A stretch of DNA of 64,000 bases. Source: Acanthosepion lycidas. Lineage: Eukaryota > Mollusca > Cephalopoda > Sepiida > Sepiidae. The stretch spans positions 23,211,827 through 23,275,826 of the forward strand of contig OZ010578.1 of NCBI GenBank assembly GCA_963932145.1. Reading direction: 5' to 3'. Below, piece by piece: positions 32,674 to 44,080 of the stretch. The position numbers were made by a program, and so were the translations under genes. The first letter of the stretch is position 1, and each line of letters starts with the position of its first letter. The notes beneath the pieces were generated by a model. That model was given only the letters and a program-made list of their open reading frames with translations, did no database searches and was not told the DNA's origin.

Positions 32674-33816
32674 CCATAATCTTTTCTTGGACGATAATCT
32701 TTGTACTATCATATAAGAGCAACATGACTTTACAATTATGGAGCCTTTTTTCTGCATTGGTTCCAATTGCCAACAATACTTTTCTGTATTATCTGTTTCC
32801 TTTTGGTTTAGTACTTCATAATAGATAACCTCCCTACACATTCCACTCAATGCAGAATATAACATTTTTATAATGCAGTCCTGGTTTGTGAATAGATTTC
32901 CCTTTTTTTTTTTAGTTGATTCTAGTCATTGTCGATTTTGTTTCATATGATTATATAGAACTTTCTTTCCAGCTATGGTGACCATTCTACCCCGAAACAG
33001 TGAGATAGCAAGTCTAATCTTCCATGGAGAGCAGACGGCAGCTCTTTGATTAAGCTGAGAAATATATCCTGAACGATTTTATGGCTTTATTGAACTGTTT
33101 TACTAATTCTCGATTAGTTTGCTTAGTACTTTCCTCAAATATAGTTTACGAAAGCCCAATATGGCCATAACTTGGTTGTCCAGATTGAGCGGAAATTGCC
33201 ACAGGCGAAACTCTCCATTTAAATGTTTATTTCCATAGATAAAATAAAAATTTCTTTCCGCTCATTGCAGAAGACCCCTTTTTGAATATATACAGCATCA
33301 AAATATCTTAAATAGGTCTTATTTTAAACGAGTAGAGTCAATAAAAGATTTACCCACTCTGATATTGAGTAATGTTTAAGGGATAAAAAAATGTTAGAAC
33401 GTAAAAACTAAGAATTATTTTATTCGAGAAGGCTTCGCCGGCTCGCTATCGCTGCGCAAAGTAAGATATATTTACTACTTGAAATCTTTAAAACAAAAAT
33501 TTTAAATAAACATTTCATTCATAAATTGGCTTGTTATAGTTAAAGAAAGTTTTACAAATAGATGCCAACTTGTTGAAGGTCAATTAAAATGCAAATTTCA
33601 AACACTTTTCTGTACTATATAAGCCGATATACCTAAACGGAACTATTTTTGAGTTGAAAATCAAAACAATCCTCGAATAAAAGAACAGCAATGAAGGACA
33701 GTTAATTAATGAAAAAAACTTTTTTTTTAAATCAATATAAAAATTACTTAAACCTGAAGAGTGATATTGCCTAGAAGTAGATAATATACAATACAGATAT
33801 TGGCTTTTTAGTGTGT
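32674..33816. other. Stretch without recognised gene
   Basis: A short GC-rich word GAAGGCTTCGCCGGCTCGCT at 33429 stands out. ACTCTGATATTGAG near 33357 resembles the unit at 18480. Otherwise nothing. Confidence 0.4.
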
Positions 33817-34480
33817 AAATTACTCTAAAGTAGTTTGTAATACGTTTATTTATCATCTCTTAGTTGCGTCTCTGACTTTGCGCTCAGGGGCGGCTTCGTC
33901 GAAGGACAAAGTCGCAACTGAGGAAAATTATACTGAGAAGTGCCAACCCTGGTGAACAGCTACCCAAAGACGCGCCCTCACATTGCAGTAAAGAGAGGGA
34001 TCGGTCCTCGCACCGAGGCCAGCGCAACCAACGGTTGCGGGGGCTCGGGGAACTTTTGTTCTTAGTCCGAGTGTATGCGCTCGGGCTCCCTACATTAAAC
34101 CGACCTTGTGTCACAACCTGACGTTGTGTGGAGTTGAGGAAATACAAATTACTCTAAAATAGTTTTGGAACGCCCTATTTCTCATCTTTCAGTTATGTCT
34201 TTGAGCAGAGTGCGTTCAATGGCGGCTCAGTCGAAGGAGAGTCGCAACTGTGGAAAATTATACTGAAAGGTGCCAGCTCCGGGGAACAGCTGCCTGAGGC
34301 CGTGCCATCTCATTGCACTAGAGGGAGGGATCGCTGCTCGCACCGAGGTCAGCGCAAGCGACTGTTATAGGAGCTCAAGATTTTTTGTTCCTAGCCCTTG
34401 TGTACGCGCTCGGGCTCACCACCTTAAACCGACTTTATGTCACAACGTGACTTTGTCGGGTGGTCGAGTACCAAATTACT
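33817..34480. repeat. GC-rich tandem repeat, two units of about 330 bp plus a stub
   Basis: Unit A 33817-34146 and unit B 34147-34472 begin with AAATTACTCTAAA; a third unit starts at 34473 (AAATTACTATAAAGTAAGGC). Shared words include GGAAAATTATACTGA, TCGCACCGAGG and CGCTCGGGCTC. Units are roughly three quarters identical by eye. Much higher GC than the flanks. Frames on both strands are open for 87-95 codons but unrecognised. Confidence 0.85.
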
Positions 34481-35695
34481 ATAAAGTAAGGCGGGAGCTT
34501 TTTAATTTCAGTGTTTGTGGAAGAATTGAGCTTCAATTTGGTGTTTATTTATATTGATTCCATAATATAGATTTTATTTAATTAGCCATTATATTTCTCT
34601 AACTCTTCAAATGTTGAATGTATAATTAATCCTAATTTCTGTTTTTCCATTTTTGCACTATATTAATTTCATCTTATAAATTGTCCCCTGTTCTGTCACC
34701 CATGAAATAAAAATAATTGTTTGTACGGAAAATAAGGATCTATGTACATAAAAATCGTCTTTAAATTAATTGGCGACAGAAGAATTATCATTGAACTTTT
34801 AAAAGGTAAGCTTAAACATTGATTCAATGCTTAAATGCAGCGATCTTCTGTAGCTTCTTAATGATTATCGCATCCACTCCTCCCTAGCTATTGTAATGAT
34901 GACCAAACCAATAATCCTCCACTAGCTAGCTTAAATGCCGCTCAATAGGGCAGCTTTTAAGCAAGCATAACATTTTAAGCTAGCTTAAAATTTTAAGATT
35001 GTGCAATTTTGAATACAAAAGGAAAATAAGAGTTACTCCCTTTGAACCATGAAAGCAACAATAATGGCTAGTATAATATATTACTATATATTTTTAATCT
35101 CGCATAATCTCTGAGCCCAACAAAAATCGTCCCCTGCACCTAACTTTTCTAGGGCTTTTGAATGAGCTTTTGAATCATTGAAATCAGACCAGTGGGAGCG
35201 GAGTAGTTGCTTGGACACACATACGCACAAACACACACACATACGCTGTAGTTTATATATAAGATATAAGGTGTTAATAAAACCAATATATCCATTGATT
35301 GGTTTTAACACCTTATATATATGACCATTTAGTTACCAGTCGCATTCTTTTTGCATGTTCTATATATTTTTAATTTTATATGATCTATGTTTAAAGTTTT
35401 GATTGATCTATTTATTTAATATTGTTTGATCTATATAATTTTAATAATTTTGTTAGATTATTTTGTTTTCTTTTTCTTTATTTCTTAAAGAGCCATACTA
35501 TTTACCGACAATAAAATTGTGGAATTCTAAATTTTAACTCATAAATTATGCGGTCTTGTTAAATTACGCTTCCTTTCATATAGGAAATGTCATTATGTCT
35601 TAAGTTAATATTGTAGTAAACTTGCATTTGTATTGAATATAACGTCTAAGCTGCAGACGATTTTAAATCTAAATTATCTACTAACCAGTTATTTA

Positions 35696-35698
<3 letters not shown>
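34481..35698. other. AT-rich stretch with small hairpins, no gene
   Basis: TTTTAAGCTAGCTTAAAA at about 34974 is a short palindrome. The hairpin at 35266-35321 is listed separately. Confidence 0.45.
35266..35321. repeat. Small inverted repeat (hairpin)
   Basis: ATAAGGTGTTAATAAAACCA at 35266 is inverted as TGGTTTTAACACCTTAT at 35300-35316, with a 3-nt bulge and a short loop. Confidence 0.75.

Positions 35699-35756
<58 letters not shown>
35699..35756. repeat. (TA)n microsatellite at the end of a Penelope-like element
   Basis: Unbroken TA tract, a few bases beyond the stop codon of the relic at 35764. Confidence 0.95.
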
Positions 35757-35760
<4 letters not shown>

Positions 35761-35763
35761 TTT

Positions 35764-36720
35764 TAAACTGAATGTAAGGGATGTGTGTATGTATCTAGAG
35801 TGATAGGGATATTTTCATTCACAAACATGGACAGCACATTGTGGCCGTATTCGAAGTTAATGTTATTGAGCGTTGTCTTTTTCTTTTTTATTATTAAGGC
35901 TTCCACTATTTTAATCTATTTTTACACATATACGACATTATCATGCTTCTCTTCTTATTGTTATTATTATGCTGGGTTTTTGTGTATGTTTAAATGAGTT
36001 CTAATGGAGCTGTGGTTGGATAGGTGTAACGTAATTCGTCTGGATAGACATGTAGTATTGTGACCGATGTAATTATTTATGAGTTTGCTTTGATCGGGCA
36101 CACAGTTTCTTAGGGGCATTTGAACTCATAAATAATGTTGGTTCTTTGTAATTTTGATTTTGCAGGTGTATTGCTGTTTTTAGAGATAAGGTTAGGCATT
36201 TTAAATTTGTTATGATAGATAATTAAACTTTTATGTTCAGGTCAACTGGGGTTGTGTATTTTTTTATAATATTTCTAAGTCAAGATTCATCTGGTTTATA
36301 TCTGACGTGCATTTGGCTTTTGCAGCAGATATTTATGTTACTGATTCCTTTGTGTGTTCAATATCATTATTATTAACTTTGGAAAGAAATAGTATAATGT
36401 GGTGGTCGATGAGATAGTTAGGAAAACCATTATTAACTAGTGTCTGTTTTGCTTTGTTGAATTCTTTAAGGAAAAGTAGATGAGAGGATGAATTCTGGGG
36501 ATATTTTTTTAGAACATTTTTTATCACTGCTATTTTCTATCCACGTAGCGGACATATATTTTGGGATCAGCAAACTGTTGAAATGTTGAAAAAATAATGA
36601 AAAAGATGTCTTGTTTCTTCAACTCCTTCTGGGCGAGGATTAGAACTTTTTGAACGACCCTCTTTTGTGTGAGTGTATGTGTGTGTGCGCGCACTATGTA
36701 TTCTGACAACAAGAATTCAC
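35764..36720 (-). pseudogene. Penelope-like retroelement: RT end and GIY-YIG endonuclease
   Basis: Minus strand, in order. KIYVRYVDRK near 36545 is the RT catalytic motif (YVDD expected; the second Asp is lost at a deletion junction). FNKAKQTLVNNGFPNYLIDH (about 36430-36370) is the PLE 'NGFP' block. NIIYEFKCP (about 36145), then after a one-base frameshift NNYIGHNTTCLSRRITLHLS (about 36080-36020), matches the GIY-YIG nuclease. The end EALIIKKKKTTLNNINFEY is typical of these proteins. Stop at about 35764. PLEs combine RT and GIY-YIG. N-terminal RT and part of the thumb are missing. Confidence 0.8.
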
Positions 36721-36789
36721 TTTAACAAATTGTATTAAATTCAGCCAAGAAATCTGTTTAATTTCTGGTATGAGGATTGATCATTATCA

Positions 36790-37060
36790 CTGCGTGGGAA
36801 AGTGTGTACTTGGACACATTCGAAACAGAGAGAGCAATAAGAGAGCAGTACTAAATGAATTAGACGAACTATCCCTAGGCGTGTGGAACAGGAACAATCT
36901 AGCCTGGTTGATTAAATAAAGGATTCAGTTCAGAATTCCCTGTAGGTTACCCAGATCTATATACACCTGATGAAGCCCGGAAGGCAAATCGGTCGAAACT
37001 TCGTGATAACAACGGCAGATTTGAGGACAAAAATCAGAATGTAGATAAGATAAATAAAGT
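36790..37060 (+). mobile_element. SINE family A2 copy
   Basis: Head degenerate; the middle has GGTTGATTAAATAAAGGATT. The tail has ACCTGATGAAGCCC and ATCGGTCGAAACTTCGTGAT at 36972-37010. Confidence 0.65.
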
Positions 37061-37197
37061 CTGTTTAATTCTTATCATATTTTCCTAATCTTCGGAAAAT
37101 TCGTTGCCTATCCCGATGAAAATTATAGATAAACTTTTCAAAGTTCATGCTTTTGCTTTTTATTTCTTCTTTTCACTGTCATACTATCTTGAAGTAT

Positions 37198-37275
37198 TAG
37201 GTTGGTGCAAAAATAATGTCAGTTTTTGACGTATTTTTAACGTCGAAAACCAACCCTATTTTTTCACCAACCTAA
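37198..37275. mobile_element. Mariner MITE 3 with intact TA duplication
   Basis: Left end TTAGGTTGGTGCAAAAATAA, right end TTTTTTCACCAACCTAA, TA on both sides (37196-37197 and 37276-37277). The centre is less symmetric than in the other two. Confidence 0.9.
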
Positions 37276-37394
37276 TACTACTAATTCGTAATCGTTAATT
37301 CAGTATCATTTTCTGAAACTAAACATTTAAAATAGTTTTATTGGATGAAAACAATTCGAGGCCAATATTTCTTTCATCTAAAGTTTAATTACTC

Positions 37395-37530
37395 GTGCTG
37401 TCTGTCTTCGGGTAAGAATTAACTGGATGGATTGGAATTAAGCGAAAACCACTCGGCGTGATTCGAACTCGAATCCATTTTGCTTCTGTTAACCATTATT
37501 TCAGGCATAGGCTACTCTACTACACGAACT
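37395..37530 (-). mobile_element. tRNA-derived SINE head
   Basis: The minus strand reads TAATGGTTAACAGAAGC and a perfect B box GAGTTCGAATCACGCC, spaced as in a tRNA. The rest does not fold as a full tRNA, so it is read as a SINE head, not a tRNA gene. Confidence 0.55.
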
Positions 37531-38366
37531 GCACTAATTGTAATGAAGAACAGCTACAATTGAAGGTGTAGTAATAGTTTAAGAGCTAATAACTCCTCTC
37601 GGTCACATAAAACCGTTTGTTTTATCACTTGAGATAGTTCTACAGACTACACACCAAGGAATTACAGCTTGTTTGAATCCGCACGTGCAAAGAAATCTGG
37701 GAAATTATTCCGACGTTGTTTGGAAACTCATCGTTTTTGGGTTTTTTTACCAATAATTTCTTCTGAAATAAAAGAAAATATGTTCCATTCTCTATTTGAA
37801 GCGCACACGATAAACAAATGCTCCCAAACTTCTTTCGCTTAAACACTTTCGTCGATCGCGTGAGCAAAAATTCAAAATTTATCATCATAATAAAAATAAT
37901 TAAAAGAATTTTACAGAATTCGCCAAAATATTTATTGAATTCTCAGAATGCAGCGAAGTATCTTTTTAGCTTTCTGTTTCCTTCAATCATTAAGTTCTAT
38001 TCTTATTGATATTTTTTATTTTTTTCAAAAACAGAAAATGTAAAAATAATCCATACAAAACAAATTTTTTTTCAACGTAACAATACTGAAAAAAATGATT
38101 GTTATATCCCTTTCTTTTTAGAACTCTTCTGTTGCATTTGAACCTAACTGTGAATCACTATCGTTTATGCGTTCATGATTTCGTTTGAATTTGTGATGAG
38201 TTACTAGAAAACAGCTTAAAAAACGAGAATTCTTTTTCAGTATTTTGTTGTTCTGTCAATTTTAAAGGACAAAGTCCAACAAAAGAAAAATGAGAAACAA
38301 AAAATGAATGATTTGCCATTATTAAAAAAATTATACTGTCATCACTTTCAATTTCAGTGAAGAAGA
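37531..38366. other. Stretch without recognised gene
   Basis: Nothing identified. Confidence 0.45.
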
Positions 38367-38368
38367 AG

Positions 38369-38428
<60 letters not shown>

Positions 38429-38585
38429 GTTGTTGTTGTTGTTGTTGTTATCAGCGGTGGTTGTTTTGATGGCAATGGTGAAATTAGTTTTGAAAATAAT
38501 GGGATACCTTCTCTTTTAATAACAACAACAACAATAATAATAACAATAATAATAATAATAATAATCAGCATCATCATCATCTCGT
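38367..38585. repeat. Mirrored triplet microsatellites (ATT)n(GTT)n and (AAC)n(AAT)n
   Basis: (ATT)n(GTT)n at about 38367-38450, then about 70 bp, then (AAC)n(AAT)n with (CAT)n at about 38519-38580. The two tracts are reverse complements in order and type, so they can pair. Poly-I and poly-V frames here are artefacts. Confidence 0.9.
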
Positions 38586-39509
38586 GGCAGAACCGAAAGA
38601 TCGATCCAGTCTATATTAATAAAAATAACAACAAAGAAGAAATTAACTTTGAAATTTTCGCAAAAATGACAACTCGGCAGAAATAGCGTCTCACTGTGAG
38701 CTGTTTAAGCCATTTTAAATTCGTCCACACAAACAAATGTTATCAACGAAAGTCGTGACTCTCATGAAGAATAGAAAATGTGAAATTCTTTAGAATTTTG
38801 AAATGAATTACCGTCAGACATCTTGAGTAAATGTAGACATCGGAAGCCAGAAAATCTGCCAGATAAGTGAAGTCATCATTCATGCAGCATGAAAATGAAA
38901 CTGGAAAACTAGATTTACTCAGATATAAAAACGCAGAAAAAAAAAAACTGAGTAAAATTGACAGGTCTTATATTCCGATGATTGCGTTTGCGTCGGCCTT
39001 GATGTAGATATAACCAACACAAGACTAACAATTAAACACCTCTATTTTGACATACTAGTGAAGTGTGGTGTGTTTCTTCTGAGAATGTATATATAACACC
39101 CAACGTGTTTTACAAATCAATGTAATACAGAGGGCGAAATTTTATAAAATATTTATTCCATAGAAATAAAATACTAAATGTTTGACTGAAGAAATGAATG
39201 ACTTTCGTTGTCCAGAGAGTCTGTATGTCTACATTTTGAATCAAAAATGATTACTTACTGGACTAAGCCAATATTTAAGTGAAAGAAATGATAGAGAAGT
39301 CTTCTGTTGAAATTTGAGTTTATATAGGCTGCTACTGTAGGTACTTGACTGATAGCTGCTGCTATTGTTACGATCGTATCTTTTCTACTGTGTCCGGGGG
39401 CCTAAACTTCCGACATTTAAATGTACATGATAATAAATAAATGACTTTAAAATATACAAACTTTATATATAATTATACTTAATTCATCAATTGAATATTC
39501 CTCTTATCC
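38586..39509. other. Stretch without recognised gene
   Basis: Nothing identified. Confidence 0.45.
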
Positions 39510-39900
39510 TTCTTTACCCAAGCAAGGCGATAAAGCCACTAACATTCAAGGATGACGGAGAGGGTAAGGAATACACGAGACACTAAAAGCACAGCTTTCA
39601 AGGCGAGAAAAGATGCCGTCTGACATTACATTTAAATTTTTGAAGATCGCAGTTGACAGGAAATCAAGAAGGCGGAAGAGAGTCCTACAAGCGATGAGTG
39701 TGAGAAAAATATTAACATAGAACTTAAGGTTTTATCTAGCCATTTCAGCAGTAAAATGATGAAAAATTAATTGCAAATACAAAAATCTGGCACAAGGTCA
39801 AAAGGAGGATGGCTGCTCTTCAATCTGTCTTATCTTAATCTTAGCGAGTCACAATTACTGATCCAATCATAGCACAGTATTCCTTACACTAAAATAACAT
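39510..39900 (-). pseudogene. CR1-like LINE C-terminal and 3' fragment
   Basis: GATAAAGCCACTAACATTCA near 39530 equals the LINE end motif. Upstream on the minus strand, blocks around 39690-39600 correspond to the region after LWNSLP (SLVGLSSAFLIS, FKxxVxRHLS-like), heavily shifted. Confidence 0.5.
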
Positions 39901-39979
39901 ATTCTTTTTTTTTTTAATTTTTCTGCCCTAGAAAGAAGGGAGTGCCACTAGCACGCAAGGGGTTACAGAAAGATGGAGC

Positions 39980-40800
39980 AAGATTAAAAAGCCGTGATAG
40001 AGAAAAGGATGAAGAGAAGGACGGGGAATAGATCAAGGCATCTGGAGATGTCGATTGACATTTCATTTGAATACTTTGAGATTATAGCTATCAGGGAAGC
40101 AGGTAAGAGGAAGGGAATTCCACAGATGGGAAGTGTGAGACATGAAGCTATTAGAGTAGAAGAGACGGCTACATTTAACCGTTTCGACAGTGGGAGGTTG
40201 GGACTGAGATGCCGACCTAGTAGCACGTTTAAATTCATGCAGTTTGGGACCTAGCGGAAATAGCTCGTCTGAACAGTTACTGGGAAAATTTTTGTAGAAA
40301 AGACGGAGGGAGGCGACGGTACGTCTGTGAGAGAGCGACGGTAAACGAGATGCCATTTCAGCGCCAACTACATTATCTCTGCATTCTGTCGAGGACCCTA
40401 AGATGAACAGTCGGGACTCTAAATAATATATGACAGCAATATTCCATGGAAGGGCGAATGGTTGATTTATAGATTTGAAGAATGGATTCGGGCGAGAAAA
40501 ACTTTCGACACAAAGAACAAAATTTCCTTGCGGTAGATGTAGCTATTGATTCAATGTAATTGTTTCTATTTCAGGTCAGCGGACAGTGTATGACTAAGCA
40601 GTCGCAAAGAGGTGCTCTCGTAGAGTTGAGCATCAAACATTCTAATGGGAGGCAGGGAGGGTTCTCTGTGGTGGGTCATAGAGAGCAGATTTGTTTTTGA
40701 AGCATTCGTACTACATCCATAATACCTCCAAGTCTCTATGAAGTCGTAACTAGTTCCCCTATGTACAATTTATCTGTGTGCGGGGGGGGGATACATTGTT
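39980..40800 (-). pseudogene. CR1-like LINE reverse transcriptase, best C-terminal relic
   Basis: Minus-strand blocks in order: about 40560 NYIES-like, 40510 FSPESILQIYKSTIRPSMEY (shifted), 40380 DRMQR, then an open run of 97 codons (40356-40063) with RLPSLSHRRTVASLRLFYKN, CSDELFPLGPKLHEFKRATR, NSFMSHTSHLWNSLP and YNLKVFK. It ends in the conserved 3' motif (GTGCCACTAGCACGCAAGGG at 39932). These are classic CR1/L2-type C-terminal motifs. The catalytic FADD box is not included. Confidence 0.85.
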
Positions 40801-40878
40801 ATATCTAAAAATGTAATTTCAATGAATATTTACAATGATTACAAAAGAGGGAAGTTTACCAGAAGTATGCCCGTCAAA
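40764..40878. repeat. Direct repeat, left copy (115 bp)
   Basis: TACAATTTATCTGTGTGC, a run of nine G, then 86 bases identical to 41834-41949. Only the G-run length differs. Confidence 0.95.
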
Positions 40879-40999
40879 ATATTTATAGAAATAAACACAG
40901 CAAAGCAACGCTACAACGATGGAAAAGTGAATGAATCGAAGATATCATCTCAGTACTGATAACTTTTCTTCATTGAACTTCATCAAGAATCTCAAATAT

Positions 41000-41350
41000 A
41001 TAGCAGAAGCACCAGACCTGATGTAGCAACAATATTCAGTATATTGACGAATGGTAGACTTATAAAGATACAAGATAGATTTTGTTCATAAAAATCATCT
41101 TGCACGATACAGTGAACCAAACTTTCCTAGCAGCAATTGATTCAATATAATCGTTTTTATCGATCCCAGTGGAAAACATTAGAACGAGTAGGGGCAATGT
41201 GTCACTCTCCTGAAGGTTAGCATCAGCCATGCTAATGGAAGGCAAATGAGGTTCTTTAGGATCATTACACCCAAAAACTACATAATTCCGCCTTTTTATT
41301 ACGCTATAAATAAAGTCAGGAGGTAAGACTGAATGCCAGAACATTGCTTA
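41000..41350 (-). pseudogene. CR1-like LINE fragment, second copy
   Basis: The minus strand gives CNDPKEPHLPSISMADANLQ and NDYIESIAARKVWF. These are the same blocks as at 40690-40540 (DPPQRTLPASH-like and NYIES), so it derives from the same LINE family. Catalytic parts absent. Confidence 0.65.
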
Positions 41351-41459
41351 ACTTCGAAGATAAATTACAAAAAAAAATACACTAACAGATCAAACATTTA
41401 TTGTATACGTCTGTAAGACGCACTATCGAACACACATAATCCAAAAACGAAACTACACT

Positions 41460-41700
41460 TCATCCAATATGCAGCTATTTATATATTTCTCGACATATTA
41501 TTTTTAAAATGATGTTCACGCTGTACAAGGCCCAAGAGCCACTCAAGGTAAAGGGTTATAGAGTAAGAGGCACAGTTTATGAGGATATGTGGGGAAGATA
41601 ACGACTTAAAAAGGTTAATTTTGTAGTGATCGGGGAAGCATCCGCTTGGGAGTCGGTTCAACAAAGAAACGATTTGCTGGAAGAAATTGCTTGTATATAA
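41460..41700 (-). pseudogene. CR1-like LINE C-terminal end fragment
   Basis: LNRLPSGCFPDHYKINLFKS (about 41660-41605) is the LWNSLPxxxFPxxYNLxxFK motif. It is followed by a LEWLLGLVQREHHFK terminus. Confidence 0.75.
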
Positions 41701-41833
41701 TTATAAAAGTTTACATTTTGATTATAAATCCAAAGAAATGTTAAAATATAAAAAAAAAACAGCATGCATGAATCATCGGCTGAATATTAAACCCTAAAAC
41801 CTACTTAAAACCAGTCCGATTTTTTATGATAGA

Positions 41834-41949
41834 TACAATTTATCTGTGTGCGGGGGGGGGGATACATTGTTATATCTAAAAATGTAATTTCAATGAATAT
41901 TTACAATGATTACAAAAGAGGGAAGTTTACCAGAAGTATGCCCGTCAAA
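41834..41949. repeat. Direct repeat, right copy (116 bp)
   Basis: Identical to 40764-40878 apart from ten instead of nine G. Confidence 0.95.
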
Positions 41950-42439
41950 TGTTGATGTTGTCGATACGTGACGCCATTATTGATGTTTGGAGTAATGGCG
42001 TTAACTCTTCAACCAAGACTGAAATATTTCCATCATAGAATGTTACAATATATACTGCAAGTAAAAGATAACGTTATCAGTTTTATAAAATAAAAACGAA
42101 GAGTAGTATCGTTGACTCTTGCCACCAATTATCTGATTTTAGAAGGAATATTCAATTAAAAGAGATAAATTAGAAGCAAGGACAGAGCGAAATTGAGTAC
42201 ATGGTAGGCCTGTTATTGTATTGCCGGATTTTATTGTCAAGGTTCCTTGACTTCTACTGATACACTGAGGCTTACAGTAACCAAGGGCGGCATCATTAAC
42301 TGAAACCTCCGAAGTTATGACATCAAATAAAACGATGTAATGGTAATTTTAGACGTTTCCCTACAAGGAAACATTTGACATTCATTGACTGATAAACCAG
42401 CAGCTTTGCTGGTTGAAAATTATAAAATCTCTCTTAAAA
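41950..42439. other. Stretch without recognised gene
   Basis: Nothing identified. Confidence 0.4.
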
Positions 42440-43160
42440 CAATTGTTTAGGAAAATAAGCTTTTCAAGTGCAGTAGCTGTTATCGCCAGAAACAAATCAG
42501 CAAAGCCAGACGAAATTGTAACGGATATACTGACAGCCTTAATTGATTTCAGCATAGACAATGATCATAGAAATAATAAATGATATCTACAACATTTGTG
42601 ACATACCGGAAGTCTTAAGCAGATCTATTTTCATAGCACTGCCTAAGAAGCCAACCACAAACAAATGTGAACTGCATCAGACAATCAGACTAATGAGCCA
42701 CATAACAAACCTTATCATCCGAATTCTGATGAATAGTGCGCGCAGCAAAATCAGACCGGATTTAGCAGAAGAACGGGTTGGTCAAAAACACCAGGACAAG
42801 GAACGCGATATACTCACAATGTTAACAGAAAGAGCAATAAAAAATACAGAAGTATGTGTATCTGTATTTTATAAAATTACGTAAAGTCGATCGATAAGAT
42901 ACAGCACAAATATCTTTAGAACTGCTCAATAATCTAGACATATTTGGGAAGGATATTAGAATAATCAAAAACTTATACTGAGAGCACCTGCATATCGACA
43001 GAAAATGAGTTCAGCCGATATACAAAACAGAACGAGGTGTAAGATAAGGATGTGTCTTCTCACCGGATTTATTCAACCTATTCAGCGAGACAATTCTGAA
43101 AGAATTAGAAGTGTTGAGAAGCAGACATAGAAAAAAAACTACAAAAGTAGCGAAGGAAAG
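42440..43160 (+). pseudogene. RTE/BovB-like LINE reverse transcriptase, finger and palm fragment
   Basis: The plus strand reads SAKPDEIVTDIL (about 42495), then a 107-codon frame 42561-42884 with IPEVLSRSIFIALPKKP, ELHQTIRLMSHITNLIIRIL and KIRPDLAEERVG. These match the RT finger block (IPKK...C..HRTISLMSH) of this family. Later shifted pieces include DIFGKDIRIIKNLY-like, CVLSPDLFNLF-like and KELEVL-like. The YADD block is missing. It ends in (AAGAAG). Confidence 0.8.
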
Positions 43161-43705
43161 CAAGAAGAAGTTTGTTTTTGGCCTCCTTTTTCATCTCGTC
43201 TGGATCAGTCTTTGAATTTCCCACGCGCATATTTATCCTTCGTTAGTGAGGGGGTTTCTTGATTTTGTCTAAATACAGAATACAGCGGCCACTTTTATTT
43301 TTTGTTGGGTGGAAGGGTCTTACTAACATCTGTTGTTTTCTCTTTGTTATTTTGATATATTTTATGTTGTTTTCAGTTTCATCCGTTGTCCCTCATTCCA
43401 TAACATTGATATAATTTTATATATTATTATATACACAACTGAATATTTTTATGTCATAGTGTGTTTTGTAGGTTTACTGTGAACTTGTAGTATTGGAATA
43501 TATATACGATTGAATGATGAGGGATGAAGTTTTGTGGTGAATGATAAATTGTAACGAATGAATCTGTCGTGATTCTGATTAGCTAGGTATAGGATAGTTA
43601 GTGTCGACCAGCCTTAACCCAATTCCCTCTTTTAAGCCTTGGTCACAATTACTGTATTCAGTCAGTAATAAAACCTAGTCGCATCGGAGTCAGTTCTAGG
43701 CTCTC
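43161..43705. other. Stretch without recognised gene; possible LTR-like trace
   Basis: 43550-43760 has TGTAACGAATGAATCTGTCG and a polyadenylation-type AATAAA at 43671, reminiscent of an LTR, but no partner, TSD or CA end is clear. Confidence 0.2.
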
Positions 43706-44080
43706 GACAAGACAAAACTGTCTTCGGGCAAAGGTGACAAGACCTCCGTCTTCGGGCCAAGGGTGACTCAGTCATGGCTGTGAAAAACAGACAAGTTAGT
43801 GCCAGGCAAATCTCTGTCTGGCCTACGACTGACAAGACCTCTGTCTTCGGGCAGAGCGTGACTCAGTTGGAACTCTTTGCATAGAGACTTGGCTGAGAAA
43901 AACAGACAAGTACGTGGGCTTGGTAAATTTTGACGAGTGACCAGGGTGGAAACGCTTGGATTCCCCACATAAAACTTGACCTTGTGTCATAGTTTTCATG
44001 GAAATATTTGTAGAAAAGACAGAAGAAAGCCACTTCACGTTGGTGAGAAAGTGAATGAAGTCGAGATATCAAGATATCAA
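43706..44080 (-). pseudogene. CR1-like LINE fragment with repeated segment
   Basis: The minus strand gives RLHSLSHQREVAFFCLFYKY (about 44060-44000), the LSHRRxVAxxxLFYKxF block. A diverged continuation follows. 43706-43900 contains three versions of GACAAGACCTCCGTCTTCGG with AAAAACAGACAAGT, an imperfect local repeat. Confidence 0.65.

Noticed and set aside
33817..34480. U4 or U1 snRNA similarity (CTTTGCGC start and a CATTGCA word)
   Set aside because: Matches are short and the characteristic snRNA stems and Sm site are not convincing; left as an unknown tandem repeat.
37440..37510. Functional tRNA gene
   Set aside because: A good B box, but the acceptor and anticodon stems do not pair; a SINE head is more likely. 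The same holds for the heads at 17340 and 52745.
43550..43760. A second solo LTR
   Set aside because: A TGTAAC start and an AATAAA are suggestive, but no CA end, no target duplication and no second copy were found.
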